Shown here piece after piece: positions 6,920 to 17,070 of a DNA stretch of 64,000 nucleotides. The stretch lies in NCBI RefSeq assembly GCF_000422285.1, contig NZ_AULM01000001.1, forward strand, positions 248,001 to 312,000, in the 5' to 3' direction. The first letter of the stretch is position 1. The number at the start of each line of letters is the position of its first letter. Below the pieces are notes generated by a model that was not told the origin of the DNA, did no database searches, and saw nothing but the letters and a program-made list of their open reading frames with translations. The translations under genes were made by a program, and so were the position numbers. This stretch comes from Desulfatiglans anilini DSM 4660 (GTDB lineage Bacteria > Desulfobacterota > DSM-4660 > Desulfatiglandales > Desulfatiglandaceae).

Positions 6920-9701
6920 GCGCTTCATCGTCGGAATTGATCTAGGGACCACCAATTCGGCGGCTTCCTATGTGGACCTGGAAAGCGGGGAACGCCTGCC
7001 GGCGGGCATACACCTGTTCGCCATCCCGCAGCTGAATGCCCCGGGAGAGGTGTTGGCGCAGGATATCCTCCCCTCTTTCCTGTATCTGCCGGGTGGGCAC
7101 GAGATCGATCCGGAGGCTGTGCGGCTGCCTTGGCACACGCCCGCAGCTGAGGGCCTGGTCGGGGTTTTTGCGCGCGAACAGGGTGCCAGGGTGCCGAAAC
7201 GGCTGGTTTCATCGGCCAAGAGCTGGCTTTGCCACGGCAGGGTGGACCGCAGGGCGGCCGTCCTCCCGTGGGGCGTTGACGAGGGCCTGCCGCGCGTCTC
7301 GCCGGTCGCCGCCACAGCCGCCTATCTGCGGCACGTCCGCGAGGCATGGAATCACCGCTGGGGCTATGACGAAGCCCTGTTTCTGGAAGACCAGAACGTG
7401 GTGGTGACGGTGCCGGCCTCCTTCGACGAAGTGGCGCGGGATTTGACGGTGGAGGCGGCGGAGAGCGCCGGCATCCCGAAATTTCTGCTGCTCGAAGAAC
7501 CCCTCGCCGTATTTTACAGCTGGCTCGTCCGTCACGAGAATGATTGGCACGAAAGGGTACGGCCGGGCGAGCTCGTGCTGGTGTGCGACGTGGGGGGGGG
7601 CACCACCGATTTTACGCTCATCACCCTTCGGGAAAAGGAGGGTGTCCCGGAGTTCGAAAGGATTGCGGTGGGGGACCATCTCATCCTCGGCGGGGACAAC
7701 ATGGACCTCGCCCTGGCCCGTATCGCCGAAGGCCGCATGCAGCGCGGGGGTGGGGCCGCGCCGCTCCAGCTGCATCGCTGGCAGGCCCTCTGCCATCAGT
7801 GCCGCTCGGCCAAGGAAGAGATTTTGAGCGGGTATGCGCCTTCCCGCAGCATCACCCTGGTCGGCGAGGGCCGGCGCGTCATCGGCGGCACACTCAGCAC
7901 GTCTTTGGATCGGGAGGAGGTCGAGCGGGTGATCCTGGATGGGTTCTTCCCGCTGGTCGGCCCCGATGAGGATCTCTCAGAGCCGCAGCGCAGGGGCATG
8001 ACGGAACTCGGCCTCCCGTATGCCCAGGATCCGGCGATTACACGGCACCTGATCCGCTTTCTCGAACGGCATCGGGAAGACATCGTCCGGGCTTCAGGGC
8101 GCGAAACGCCCTATCCGGACCTGATCCTCTTCAACGGCGGGGCCCTGAAACCCGCGATCATCCGGGACCGGATCCGGCAGGCGGTCCGCTCCCGGTTTTC
8201 TCTGACCGATGAAGGGGCGCCCCGGGTGCTCGAAAACCCGCATCTCGATCTCGCCGTGGCTATCGGGGCGTCCTATTACGGACTGGTCAAGGTGGGGCGA
8301 GGCGTCCGCGTCGGCAGCGGGAGTCCGCGTGCCTACTATCTGGGGCTCGGAACCGCCGGGCGCGCGGAGAAGGACACGGAGGGCGGAAAGGCGATCTGTC
8401 TGATCGAGAGGGGCATGCACGAGGGGGCCGATATCCGGGTGCCGGACCGTAGATTCGAGGTTCTGGCCAACCAGCCGGTGCATTTTCAGCTCTTCAGCTC
8501 GAGTTTCCGCTCGGGCGATCACATCGGGGATGTCATCGAGGTGGATGAAACCCTGACGGCGCTTCCACCGATCCGCACGGTCATCCAGTTCGGGAAAAAG
8601 GCCCGTGAAACGGCCATCCCCGTTCAGGTGGAGGCGTCTTATACGGAGATGGGAACCCTTGCCATCTGGTGCCGGTCTCTTTTGACGGAACACCGGTGGC
8701 GCCTCCAGTTTCAGCTGCGTGACGCAGATGCCGCGGTTCCTGTCGCGGACCATGCCTTTCTCGAAGAGTCCGTTGTGGAAGGGGCCCTGAGTGTCATTAT
8801 GGAGACCTTTACGGGCACGGGGCAGGGCCCGGCGCCGGAACGCCTGGTGAAGACGCTGGAAGAGCAGATCGGCCAATCGAAGGATCGCTGGCCTCTCAGC
8901 GTCATCCGCCGTTTTGCCGACGCCTTGATGGAGTGCCCTGATGCCAGGGAAAGGAGTTCGGAATATGAGTCCCGGTGGCTCAATCTCCTGGGGTTCTGCC
9001 TGCGGCCGGGCTTTGGTGATGCCCTGGACGAGCACCGGCTCCAAAAGATCTGGCGGCTATACAACCGCGGGCCTCTGCATGCGAATCACCCCCAGGTGCG
9101 CTCGGAGTGGTGGTGCTTCTGGCGGCGCGTGGCCGGGGGATTGAGCGTTGCACAGCAGCGGCAGGTGGGGATCGATTTTGCGGCGCTTGTCCGTCCGAAG
9201 AAGAAAAAAAACCAGAAGAAGCTTCCGCCCCAGGAGCATCTGGAGCTGTGGATGGCCCTGGCGAATATGGAGCGGCTGCCGGCCCCGGATAAAGAACTGT
9301 GGGCGCGTACCCTGCTCGAAGGATTCAACCCGAAAAGCGTCAAGCCGCAGTACTGGTGGGCGCTGGCGCGGATCACGGCCCGGGAGCCCCTTTACGGCCA
9401 GGTGGACCGCGTGGCCCCGCCCAGGGCTGTGGCCGCGATGGTCGACACGATCCTTGCTACGGACTGGCGCAACCTGAAACCGGTCGGCGCGGCCCTGGCC
9501 CAGATGGGTCGATTGACCGGGGACCGGACGCGGGACCTGGATCCGGAGGTGATCGCGCGCATGATCGCATGGCTGGAGCCTCACGAGTGGGCCCATGCAT
9601 GGATCCGATGCCTGCGGGAGGTGGTTCCGGTGGCGGAGCAGGAGGAGGAGGCCCTTTTCGGCGAGGCGCTGCCTGCCGGGATTCGGCTGCACCAGGGGTG
9701 A
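6909..9701 (+). CDS. Atypical Hsp70-family protein with DUF3731-like C-terminal extension
   Basis: The start ATG at 6909 lies inside the end of the preceding Hsp70 gene, indicating coupled translation, and gives 930 residues. The N-terminal half repeats the ATPase motifs of its neighbour (GIDLGTTNSA at 9-18, DVGGGTTDFTL, NGGALK) and is clearly paralogous over its first 550 or so residues. The last 300 residues are Trp/Arg-rich and helical (for example PLHANHPQVRSEWWCFWRRV and KPQYWWALARI), matching the DUF3731 extension known from such Hsp70 pairs. Clients are unknown. The two proteins probably act together, one being an extended paralogue of the other. Confidence 0.88.
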   Translation: MVGKRFIVGIDLGTTNSAASYVDLESGERLPAGIHLFAIPQLNAPGEVLAQDILPSFLYLPGGHEIDPEAVRLPWHTPAAEGLVGVFAREQGARVPKRLVSSAKSWLCHGRVDRRAAVLPWGVDEGLPRVSPVAATAAYLRHVREAWNHRWGYDEALFLEDQNVVVTVPASFDEVARDLTVEAAESAGIPKFLLLEEPLAVFYSWLVRHENDWHERVRPGELVLVCDVGGGTTDFTLITLREKEGVPEFERIAVGDHLILGGDNMDLALARIAEGRMQRGGGAAPLQLHRWQALCHQCRSAKEEILSGYAPSRSITLVGEGRRVIGGTLSTSLDREEVERVILDGFFPLVGPDEDLSEPQRRGMTELGLPYAQDPAITRHLIRFLERHREDIVRASGRETPYPDLILFNGGALKPAIIRDRIRQAVRSRFSLTDEGAPRVLENPHLDLAVAIGASYYGLVKVGRGVRVGSGSPRAYYLGLGTAGRAEKDTEGGKAICLIERGMHEGADIRVPDRRFEVLANQPVHFQLFSSSFRSGDHIGDVIEVDETLTALPPIRTVIQFGKKARETAIPVQVEASYTEMGTLAIWCRSLLTEHRWRLQFQLRDADAAVPVADHAFLEESVVEGALSVIMETFTGTGQGPAPERLVKTLEEQIGQSKDRWPLSVIRRFADALMECPDARERSSEYESRWLNLLGFCLRPGFGDALDEHRLQKIWRLYNRGPLHANHPQVRSEWWCFWRRVAGGLSVAQQRQVGIDFAALVRPKKKKNQKKLPPQEHLELWMALANMERLPAPDKELWARTLLEGFNPKSVKPQYWWALARITAREPLYGQVDRVAPPRAVAAMVDTILATDWRNLKPVGAALAQMGRLTGDRTRDLDPEVIARMIAWLEPHEWAHAWIRCLREVVPVAEQEEEALFGEALPAGIRLHQG

Positions 9702-9725
9702 TGAAGAGGAGAAGAGGATTGATTC

Positions 9726-11042
9726 ATGAATGAAGACGACGAGGTGAACAACATGCAGGAAACGGCCAAACTCATTGTGGACGGCAGGACCTTCGAACTG
9801 CCCATCGTCCGTGGGACGGAAGGGGAAAAGGCCCTGGACATCTCACGTCTCAGGAATGAAACCGGTCTGATCAGCCTCGATCCCGGGTATGCCAATACCG
9901 GCAGCTGCGAGAGCAGCATCACCTTCATGGACGGCGAAAAAGGCATTCTGCGCTATCGCGGGATACCGGTCGAACAGTTGGCCGAGCGGTCGAGCTTCGT
10001 CGAGGCGGCCTATCTGCTGATCAACGGGGAACTGCCTACGCGTCAGGAATTGAACCGCTTTTCGGTCATGTTGAATGACCACTCCCTCGTGCATGAGGAT
10101 ATGCGGGCGTTCTTCGAGAACTTTCCCCGCCGGGCGCACCCGATGGGCATCCTTTCCTCGATGGTGAACGCCCTGAGGGCCTTTTATCCGGAACTCCCGG
10201 AGCGAGGTGAAGAGGAGGAGATCAATATCACCTTCACGCGGCTGCTGTCGAAGGTCCGGACGATGGCAGCCGCCTCTTACAAGATCTCGCGGGGCCACAG
10301 AGTCGTCTATCCGCGGCATGATCTCAGCTACTGCGCGAATTTTCTGAACATGATGTTCGACTCACCGGTCAAACCCTATGTCATTGACGACGATATTGTA
10401 CAGGCGTTGAATGTTTTCTGGATTCTGCATGCCGATCACGAACAGAACTGTTCGACGGCGGCGGTCCGGCTGGTGGGAAGCGCACGGGTCAATCTCTATG
10501 CGGCCATCTCCGCGGGGATTTGCGCTCTTTGGGGACCATTGCACGGCGGGGCCAACCAGGCGGTGATCGAGATGTTGAATCGGATCTATACGGAGGGAGG
10601 AGACCCCGGCCCGTTCATTTTGCGCGCCAAAGACCGCAAGGACCCCTTCCGGTTGATGGGTTTCGGGCATCGGGTTTACAAAACCTACGATCCGCGGGCG
10701 AAGATCATGAAGGCCATGTGCGACCGGATCCTGGAAAAGCTCAATCTGGACGACCCGCTTCTGGACATTGCCAAGACGCTCGAAGAGGTGGCTCTCAACG
10801 ACCCCTATTTCATCGATCACAACTTGTACCCGAATGTGGACTTCTACAGCGGGATCGTCCTGAGAGCCCTCGGGATCCCATTGAACATGTTCACGGTCAT
10901 GTTTGCCATCGGGCGATTGCCGGGTTGGATCAGCCAGTGGAAAGAGAGCGTGGACGACCCGAAGTGGAAATTGCACCGGCCGCGGCAGATTTATGTGGGC
11001 CCCCGGGAAAGGGACTACGCTCCTATCGGGGAGCGGAAATAG
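9726..11042 (+). CDS. gltA: Citrate synthase
   Basis: This 438-residue protein condenses oxaloacetate with acetyl-CoA. Catalytic elements are all visible: LWGPLHGGAN (first active-site His), MGFGHRVYKTYDPRA (second His) and NLYPNVDFYSG (catalytic Asp). Length and motifs fit the GltA-type (Si) citrate synthase, not the Re-type enzyme used by some sulfate reducers. It sits 24 bases after the Hsp70 pair and 26 bases before hsp20, so it may share a transcript with stress genes, which is odd for a central-metabolism gene. The start ATG at 9726 has GAGGATTGATTC upstream; a second in-frame ATG lies nine codons later. Confidence 0.96.
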   Translation: MNEDDEVNNMQETAKLIVDGRTFELPIVRGTEGEKALDISRLRNETGLISLDPGYANTGSCESSITFMDGEKGILRYRGIPVEQLAERSSFVEAAYLLINGELPTRQELNRFSVMLNDHSLVHEDMRAFFENFPRRAHPMGILSSMVNALRAFYPELPERGEEEEINITFTRLLSKVRTMAAASYKISRGHRVVYPRHDLSYCANFLNMMFDSPVKPYVIDDDIVQALNVFWILHADHEQNCSTAAVRLVGSARVNLYAAISAGICALWGPLHGGANQAVIEMLNRIYTEGGDPGPFILRAKDRKDPFRLMGFGHRVYKTYDPRAKIMKAMCDRILEKLNLDDPLLDIAKTLEEVALNDPYFIDHNLYPNVDFYSGIVLRALGIPLNMFTVMFAIGRLPGWISQWKESVDDPKWKLHRPRQIYVGPRERDYAPIGERK

Positions 11043-11068
11043 GGCAAATCAGCAGGGAGGGGATCTCC

Positions 11069-11512
11069 ATGTATCTTTTGAAGGTTCGCTTGGACCGCAA
11101 CCCCGGCAAGTTCCACGACAAGGTGAATCGACTGATGGACGAGGTCATGAACCTGCGGGGTCCGGTCCTGAACGCCACGAGCGCTGATTGGGTGCCTGAG
11201 GCGGACCTGTACGAAACAGCGGAAGAAATCGTTCTGTTGGTGAATCTGGCCGGGGTCCGCAAAGAGGATATCGAAGTGACCTTTTTCGAAAATTACCTGC
11301 GGGTAGCCGGAACCAGGGCACTTTGCGGGAGCGATTCTCCTGCGCGCTACCACCGTCTCGAAATGGGACACGGCAGTTTCGAACGGGTCTTCCGGGTGCC
11401 CGCCTGGGTTGATGGGGATCGGATCGAAGCCGCCTTTTCGGAGGGCCTCCTGACCGTCCGGATGAAAAAGGGCCCGATGCCGCAGCCGCGGTTCATCGAA
11501 GTGGATCAGTAA
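11069..11512 (+). CDS. Small heat-shock protein, Hsp20/alpha-crystallin family
   Basis: The 147-residue protein starts at ATG 11069 with GGGAGGGGATCTCC before it. An N-terminal arm of about 45 residues leads to the alpha-crystallin domain (WVPEADLYETAEEIVLLVNLAGVRKEDIEV ... GSFERVFRVPAWVDGDRIEAAFSEGLLTVRM), with the A-x-x-x-G-L-L-x-V signature near the end. A long in-frame extension upstream overlaps gltA and is not real. It is an ATP-independent holdase. Its place between citrate synthase and lon suggests co-expression with the protease. Confidence 0.93.
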   Translation: MYLLKVRLDRNPGKFHDKVNRLMDEVMNLRGPVLNATSADWVPEADLYETAEEIVLLVNLAGVRKEDIEVTFFENYLRVAGTRALCGSDSPARYHRLEMGHGSFERVFRVPAWVDGDRIEAAFSEGLLTVRMKKGPMPQPRFIEVDQ

Positions 11513-11564
11513 TTACCGGGCAGTGTTCGAAGCTGGGGTGATAGACCTCTTTGAGGAGATGTGG

Positions 11565-13961
11565 ATGGATTTTTCTGATAAAAAGATCCCGGACGCTTTA
11601 CCGGTGCTTCCTTTGAAGGATGCCGTGATCTTCCCCAGGATGGTGATCCCTCTGGCTATCCGGGAGGAGGCGCATCGCCGGTTGGTGGATGACGCCCTCC
11701 ACGGGGACAAGATGGTCCTGACCGTCATGATGAAGGACGGGGCGGAGGGAGAAACGACCGGTATGCCGGAGGTGCACCGGATCGGGACGGCGTGCCATAT
11801 CATGAAGCTATCGAAGATGGACGAGGGCACCGTCGTTGTCGTGCAGGGCATAGCGCGGGTAGAGATCAAGGGCGTCAAGCAGGGGGAGCATTACAGTCTG
11901 GCCGAGGTGGAGCGTCTGGAAGACATCGGCCACAGCGGGAAAAAGATCGATGCGATGACCTTGAGCATCATGAATCTATTCAAAGAGATCGTGGATCTGT
12001 CCCCCCACCTGCCGGACGAGCTGATCGATCTGGCCAAGAACATCGAGGAGCCGGGGCCTCTGGCGGATATGATCGTTTCCACCCTCAATCTCGATCGCCA
12101 CAAGAAGCAGGAAATCCTCGAGTGCCTGGATGTCAAGACCCGGCTGGAGCGGATTACGCGCTTTCTGAGCGAAGACCTCGAACTGCAGAAAATGGGGCGT
12201 CAGATCCAGGATCAGGTGAAAAAGGGGATCGATCAACACCAGAAGGAGTTCTACCTGAAGGAGCAGCTCAAGGCGATCCAGAAAGAGCTCGGAATGGGGG
12301 AAGACGAAGGCTCCGAGATCGACGAACTGCTGGAGCGGCTCGAGGAAAAGGATCTGCCGGAACCGGTCAAGGCGGTGGCGGAAAAAGAGCTTCGCAGGCT
12401 TTCCGGGATGAACCCCGCATCATCCGAATACACGGTTTCCCGGACCTACCTGGATTGGATCCTCGACCTGCCCTGGAACGAGGGGACGGAGGAGACCCTG
12501 GATATCCGCCGCGCGGAGCGGATACTGAACAGGCATCACTACAATCTCGAAAAGGTCAAGAAGCGGATTCTCGAATACCTGGCGGTGCGGAAGTTGAATC
12601 CGGCCCACAAGGGCCCGATCCTCTGCCTGGTGGGGCCGCCTGGGACGGGCAAGACGAGCCTGGGCCGGTCGATCGCCGAGGCTATGGGCCGCAAGTTCGT
12701 CCGCACCTCCCTCGGCGGGGTGCGGGACGAGGCCGAGATCCGTGGGCATCGCCGCACCTATGTGGGTGCCCTGCCTGGTCGGATCATCCAGGGGATCAAA
12801 CGGGCGGGTTCCAACAACCCGGTCTACATCCTCGACGAGATCGACAAGGTGGGAACCGACTTTCGGGGAGATCCGTCCTCGGCGCTTCTCGAAGTCCTCG
12901 ATCCCGAGCAGAACTTCTCGTTTTCCGATCACTACCTGGAGGTGGAATTCGATCTGTCGAAGGTCATGTTCATTGCCACGGCCAATCAGCTGGATCCGGT
13001 GCCGCCTCCCCTCCGGGACCGGATGGAGGTGCTCGAGCTGGCCGGCTACACGGAGGACGAGAAACTCAACATCGCCCGGAAATTCCTGATCCCAAGACAG
13101 GTCAAGGAGCACGGGCTCAGCCGGGAGACGATCATCATCCGGACGCCGGCCGTCCGGAAGATCATTCGGGAATACACCCGGGAGGCCGGGGTGCGGAACC
13201 TCGAGCGCGAGATCGGCGCGATCTGCCGTGCGGTCGCCCGCGGGGTGGCCGAGGGGAGCGAAGACCTTTTCGACGTCTCGGCTGCTGCGGTGCAGGAGTA
13301 CCTCGGGAACCCGCGTTTTACCTTCGATCTGGCCAAGAGGACATCGGTTCCCGGGGTGGCCATCGGACTGGCCTGGACCCCCGCAGGAGGGGACATCCTC
13401 TTTGTCGAGGCGACGATGATGCCGGGGAAGAAATCACTGAACCTCACCGGTCAACTCGGGGATGTGATGAAGGAGTCCGCCCACACGGCGATGAGCTATC
13501 TGCGGTCGAAGGCCATTCAGTTCGGGATCAGGGAGGACTTTTTTGCGGAACGGGATTTTCACATCCACGTCCCTGCCGGCGCCATTCCCAAGGACGGTCC
13601 GTCCGCCGGCGTCACCATGCTGACGGCATTGGCCTCTTTGTTGATCGGGAGACCCGTGCGGCACCGCGTCGCCATGACGGGCGAGGTCACGCTGCGGGGC
13701 ATGGTCCTGCCGGTCGGCGGGATCAAGGAGAAGGTTCTCGCTGCGAGCCGGAGCGGGATCAAAGAGATCATCCTCCCGGAGGGAAATCGCCATGATCTGG
13801 ATGATATCCCCGAAAAGATCCGCAAGCAGCTGATCTTCCATCTCGTCAACCGCATGGAAGACGTCCTCGTGCTGGCGCTCGAGGAAAAAAAGGACGAGAC
13901 GGAGAAGCGTTCCCATGAGGCTTCTACAGCGAAGCAGGCATCGGAGGAGGAAGGAAAATGA
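11565..13961 (+). CDS. lon: ATP-dependent protease Lon
   Basis: Lon degrades damaged and regulatory proteins in the cytoplasm. The N-terminal LON substrate domain begins at [18 protein letters not shown]. The AAA+ module has Walker A GPPGTGKT at 357-364 and Walker [10 protein letters not shown]. The protease domain has catalytic Ser680 in [11 protein letters not shown] and the Lys in [11 protein letters not shown] chose ATG 11565 (GAGGAG six bases upstream), giving 798 residues; an earlier GTG at 11523 and an ATG at 11559 are in frame. The charged tail ([16 protein letters not shown]) is not conserved. The stop overlaps the next start by 4 bases. Confidence 0.97.
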   Translation: MDFSDKKIPDALPVLPLKDAVIFPRMVIPLAIREEAHRRLVDDALHGDKMVLTVMMKDGAEGETTGMPEVHRIGTACHIMKLSKMDEGTVVVVQGIARVEIKGVKQGEHYSLAEVERLEDIGHSGKKIDAMTLSIMNLFKEIVDLSPHLPDELIDLAKNIEEPGPLADMIVSTLNLDRHKKQEILECLDVKTRLERITRFLSEDLELQKMGRQIQDQVKKGIDQHQKEFYLKEQLKAIQKELGMGEDEGSEIDELLERLEEKDLPEPVKAVAEKELRRLSGMNPASSEYTVSRTYLDWILDLPWNEGTEETLDIRRAERILNRHHYNLEKVKKRILEYLAVRKLNPAHKGPILCLVGPPGTGKTSLGRSIAEAMGRKFVRTSLGGVRDEAEIRGHRRTYVGALPGRIIQGIKRAGSNNPVYILDEIDKVGTDFRGDPSSALLEVLDPEQNFSFSDHYLEVEFDLSKVMFIATANQLDPVPPPLRDRMEVLELAGYTEDEKLNIARKFLIPRQVKEHGLSRETIIIRTPAVRKIIREYTREAGVRNLEREIGAICRAVARGVAEGSEDLFDVSAAAVQEYLGNPRFTFDLAKRTSVPGVAIGLAWTPAGGDILFVEATMMPGKKSLNLTGQLGDVMKESAHTAMSYLRSKAIQFGIREDFFAERDFHIHVPAGAIPKDGPSAGVTMLTALASLLIGRPVRHRVAMTGEVTLRGMVLPVGGIKEKVLAASRSGIKEIILPEGNRHDLDDIPEKIRKQLIFHLVNRMEDVLVLALEEKKDETEKRSHEASTAKQASEEEGK

Positions 13962-14248
13962 CGGAGTGGGACGAGGCATTGAGCCGTTGGGTGTGGGTGA
14001 TCGTGCAAAGTGACGGGGGCGGGGAGCAGTTTCTAGGGCAGGTTGATGCGGATCTGAACATCTCCTTCATCCCGGCCTTTCCGGAAAAAGACGCCGCGCT
14101 GATGGGGCTCGGCCGGCTGGCGAGGGAAAAGGGCATGACCTACGAAGCCCAGGCCATCCGCCTTGACGATTTGAGGGCCCGGGCTGGGCAAAACGGTTTT
14201 GCCGTGTTCGTCTTGGATGGCGAAGGACGCATCGTCGAAAGGCACTGA
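13958..14248 (+). CDS. Conserved small protein of unknown function after lon
   Basis: A 96-residue soluble protein without membrane segments or cysteines. It starts at the ATG overlapping the lon stop codon and has a very strong GGAGGAAGG site, so it is surely translated. It contains [23 protein letters not shown] and a C-terminal ending in [18 protein letters not shown] recognise no family. The tight coupling to lon suggests a Lon-associated or stress role, but that is inference only. Confidence 0.75.
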   Translation: MTEWDEALSRWVWVIVQSDGGGEQFLGQVDADLNISFIPAFPEKDAALMGLGRLAREKGMTYEAQAIRLDDLRARAGQNGFAVFVLDGEGRIVERH

Positions 14249-14264
14249 TCGGCTCCGGAACACT

Positions 14265-14340
14265 GTCCATGAAGGCCGCCGCGCAGGCGACGATATAGAT
14301 CGATGTCGGGAGCGGCAAAGAAAAGCCATTTCCGGATGGC
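14265..14340 (-). repeat. Eroded fragment of the dispersed repeat (copy E)
   Basis: Read on the minus strand, the segment begins CCATCCGGAAATGGCTTTTC and continues with CTCCCGACATCGATCT and CTGCGCGGCGGCCTTCATGG. This parallels the first half of the 141-bp repeat (GGAAATGGTCTTTTTGGCC ... GTGCGGCGACCT) with many substitutions. The second half is not recognisable. It fills the gap between the convergent ends of the post-lon gene and frdB. Confidence 0.45.
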
Positions 14341-14343
14341 GAT

Positions 14344-15087
14344 TTATTTTACAAAGCGAAAGAGCTTCTTGACGGCGGTCCAGCCCATCTTGCGCCGCAG
14401 GATGCCGAGTTGATCCTGGAGCGGCAGGTTCTTCGGGCAGACGTCCTCGCACCCCAGCAGACCCATGCATCCGAAGATGCCTTCGTCGGTTCCGATGACG
14501 TCGAAATACTCCTTATCCCCTCTCTGATCCCGGGGATCCAGCATGAACCGCGCAATGCGGTTCAACGCCACCGCTCCCATGAAATCCGCCCGCATATTGG
14601 CGGTGCCGCAGGCCGCGACACAGCACCCGCACTCGACGCAGCGCTCGAGTTCATAGATCTCTTCGGCGACGGCGTTGTCCATCCGCTCTTCCTCGCCATT
14701 CGGGTCGAAGGACTTGCTGGTGTGGATCCATGAGCCGACACGCTCGTTCATGGCCCTGAACCACGTGCCCGTATCCACCGAAAGATCCCCGATCAGCTTG
14801 AAGACCGGCAGGGGCATGAGGGTGATATCCTCGGGCAGGTCTTTGGTGAGCGTCTTGCAGGCGAGGCCCGGCCGGCCGTTGATGACCATGGCGCAGGAGC
14901 CGCAGATTCCGGCGCGGCAGCAGAAGTCGAATTGCAGCGAAGGGTCCTGCTCTTCGCGGATGCGCGAGAGGGCGATAAAGAGCGTCATACTGTCGGTCTC
15001 CTCCAGGCGGAAGAGATCCGTGTGGGGCGAGGATGCAGGGTCCTGCGGATTGTAGCGGAAGATATGGAAGGTGAGCCGTCTCGCCAT
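14344..15087 (-). CDS. frdB: Fumarate reductase / succinate dehydrogenase iron-sulfur subunit
   Basis: The 247-residue subunit carries three clusters: [2Fe-2S] ligands in CCRAGICGSC ... LAC, a [4Fe-4S] motif CVECGCCVAAC, and a second set CMGLLGCEDVCP for the [3Fe-4S] and shared ligands. It links the flavin of FrdA to the quinone site in FrdC. AGGAG lies 9 bases before the ATG, and the gene begins four bases after the frdA stop. Reaction direction (fumarate reduction or succinate oxidation) cannot be decided from sequence; the complex resembles the Wolinella type. Confidence 0.94.
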   Translation of the reverse strand: MARRLTFHIFRYNPQDPASSPHTDLFRLEETDSMTLFIALSRIREEQDPSLQFDFCCRAGICGSCAMVINGRPGLACKTLTKDLPEDITLMPLPVFKLIGDLSVDTGTWFRAMNERVGSWIHTSKSFDPNGEEERMDNAVAEEIYELERCVECGCCVAACGTANMRADFMGAVALNRIARFMLDPRDQRGDKEYFDVIGTDEGIFGCMGLLGCEDVCPKNLPLQDQLGILRRKMGWTAVKKLFRFVK

Positions 15088-15091
15088 GATG

Positions 15092-16930
15092 TCAATCTCC
15101 TATGATTTCCCCGTCGCAGCTGATGATCTTGCAGACGCCGTAGCCCCGTTCGCCGGGGGCAAGGTCGAGGACCTTCGAGGCCGGTTCGTAATCCAGGGTG
15201 GGGAGGTCATGGCCTTTTTGCCATGTGGCCAAGGTCCGGGTCAGCCAGTCGCGGTCGTTCCGGGCCGGAAAATCCTCCCTGGCGTGGCAGCCGCGGCTTT
15301 CGGTGCGCTGCAGGGCTGCGTATGCGACGCAGATGGCCAACTGCAGCATCCCTTCGATCTTGAGGGCCAGACCCAGCTCGGGATTGGCCCCGATGCCGTT
15401 GGAGCGGAGTCCGACCCTCTGCGCCCGGGCATAGATTTCCTGCAGCGTGTCGACCGCTTTTTGGAGATCCGTCCCGTTGCGGAAAATCCCGACGTGTTCC
15501 ATGAGCTCGATCTGCATGGCGTCGCGCACCTGGAAGGCGTTTTCCTTTCCGGCGCTTCGGGCGCGCAGGCGCTGGATCCGGTCCTCCTCATGCGCCAGGC
15601 GGTCCCGCACCGTGTTCGTTTTGAACTGGGTTTCATACCCTTTCAGGAATTCGGCGATTCTCTCTCCGACGATCTTGCCGGCGACGATGGTTTCCGCCAG
15701 GGAATTGCCGCCCAGGCGGTTGAAGCCGTGCATGTCCCAACAGGCAGCCTCGCCGGCGGCGAAGAGGCCCTTCAGACCGTAAGCGGCACCGTCCTTGTTC
15801 GTTCGAACCCCTCCCATGCTGTAATGCTGTGCCGGACGCACCGGGATGAGCTGGGTGACAGGGTCCACGCCGAGGAAGTTGTTGCAGATCTCGTCCACCT
15901 CCCGGAGCTTGGTCTTGATGTGTTGGGCGCCGAGGTGGCGTATGTCCAGCCAGAGGTGGTCGCCATAAGGGCTTTTGATACCGAACCCCTGGCGGATGTG
16001 GTGGGTCATCCAGCGTGAAACCACGTCCCGAGAGGCGAGTTCGGCCTTCTGGGGCTCGTACTGCGGCATGAAGCGCTCCTGGTTGACGTCCAGGAGGGTT
16101 CCCCCGTCCCCCCGGCAGCCTTCCGTCACCAGGATGTTGGTCGGGACGATGCCTGTCGGGTGAAACTGAACCGCCTCAGGATTGCCTATCGGGACGACTT
16201 CCGTGTCGAGGGCCAGAATGGCCCCGGAGCCGTCATTGATGACCGCATTCGTCGTTTCACGATAAATCCTGCCGTAGCCTCCGGTAGCGATCAGCGTGGC
16301 TTTGGCCAGGTAGACCCGGAGCTGCCCTGTCTTCAGGCAGCGGGCTACAGCGCCGGTGCAGGTCTCCCCGTCGTGGATCAGGGCAATGGCCTCGAACCGG
16401 TCATGAACGGTAACCCCGAGCTCCACCACTTTGTTGTCCATGGTGTATAAAAGCGTGTGGCCGGTTCCGTCCGAGGTGTAGCATGTGCGCCACTTGGCGG
16501 TTCCACCGAAATCCCGGGCGGTGATCAGCCCCTTCCGCTCGCCGGGTTCGACCTTTTCGTATTTCTGGCCGCCCTTGAAGTAAGAGGATTTCCCCGGCAC
16601 CACACGATTCCAGGGGATGCCCCAGAAGGCCATCTCGCGCACGGCGATCGGCGCGGTGTCCACGAACATCCGCGCAACCTCCTGGTCACAGCCCCAATCC
16701 GAGCCTCTCACAGTGTCCAGAAAATGGACGTCAGGGCAGTCCCCGGCTCCCATGGTACAGTGGCCGAGCGCGGCCTGCATGCCTCCTTGTGCGGCGGAGG
16801 AGTGTGACCGTCTCGGGGGAACGATGCTCAAGCAGATGGTGCTGAAACCGTTGGAGGCCACCTCCACGGCAACCCGTTCGCCGGCGAGGCCGGCACCGAT
16901 ACACAGGAGATCGGTCAAAATTGTTTCCAC
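15092..16930 (-). CDS. frdA: Fumarate reductase / succinate dehydrogenase flavoprotein subunit
   Basis: The FAD-binding subunit has the Rossmann start TDLLCIGAGLAGERVAVE, the flavinylation region SHSSAAQGGMQAALG whose His binds FAD covalently in the family, and the HPTGI and RPAQHYSMGGVRT active-site segments. The best start is GTG at 16930, preceded by AAAGGAG at 8 bases, giving 612 residues; an upstream ATG at 16975 lacks a ribosome site. Gene order C-A-B is that of menaquinone-linked type B enzymes. Confidence 0.95.
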   Translation of the reverse strand: METILTDLLCIGAGLAGERVAVEVASNGFSTICLSIVPPRRSHSSAAQGGMQAALGHCTMGAGDCPDVHFLDTVRGSDWGCDQEVARMFVDTAPIAVREMAFWGIPWNRVVPGKSSYFKGGQKYEKVEPGERKGLITARDFGGTAKWRTCYTSDGTGHTLLYTMDNKVVELGVTVHDRFEAIALIHDGETCTGAVARCLKTGQLRVYLAKATLIATGGYGRIYRETTNAVINDGSGAILALDTEVVPIGNPEAVQFHPTGIVPTNILVTEGCRGDGGTLLDVNQERFMPQYEPQKAELASRDVVSRWMTHHIRQGFGIKSPYGDHLWLDIRHLGAQHIKTKLREVDEICNNFLGVDPVTQLIPVRPAQHYSMGGVRTNKDGAAYGLKGLFAAGEAACWDMHGFNRLGGNSLAETIVAGKIVGERIAEFLKGYETQFKTNTVRDRLAHEEDRIQRLRARSAGKENAFQVRDAMQIELMEHVGIFRNGTDLQKAVDTLQEIYARAQRVGLRSNGIGANPELGLALKIEGMLQLAICVAYAALQRTESRGCHAREDFPARNDRDWLTRTLATWQKGHDLPTLDYEPASKVLDLAPGERGYGVCKIISCDGEIIGD

Positions 16931-17070
16931 AGGCAGGACTCCTTTGCGACCATTAAACGGCATCACCCCTGGCATTGAACAGGCCGTTCGCCGGTCGGGC
17001 CCCGCTCGGGGCCGGACGCACGCGCTCGGCCTTCCTTCGTGCGATCGGGAAAGGGGCCGGCGTAGGGAGG

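Noticed and set aside
5093-9701. Hsp70 genes as DnaK or HscA
   Set aside because: Neither has a standard substrate-binding domain and lid, grpE, dnaJ or isc neighbours are absent, and the second has a DUF3731-type extension.
11792-13795. Long alternative frame of 667 codons inside lon
   Set aside because: It is a shadow frame caused by high GC content; the lon frame carries all conserved motifs.
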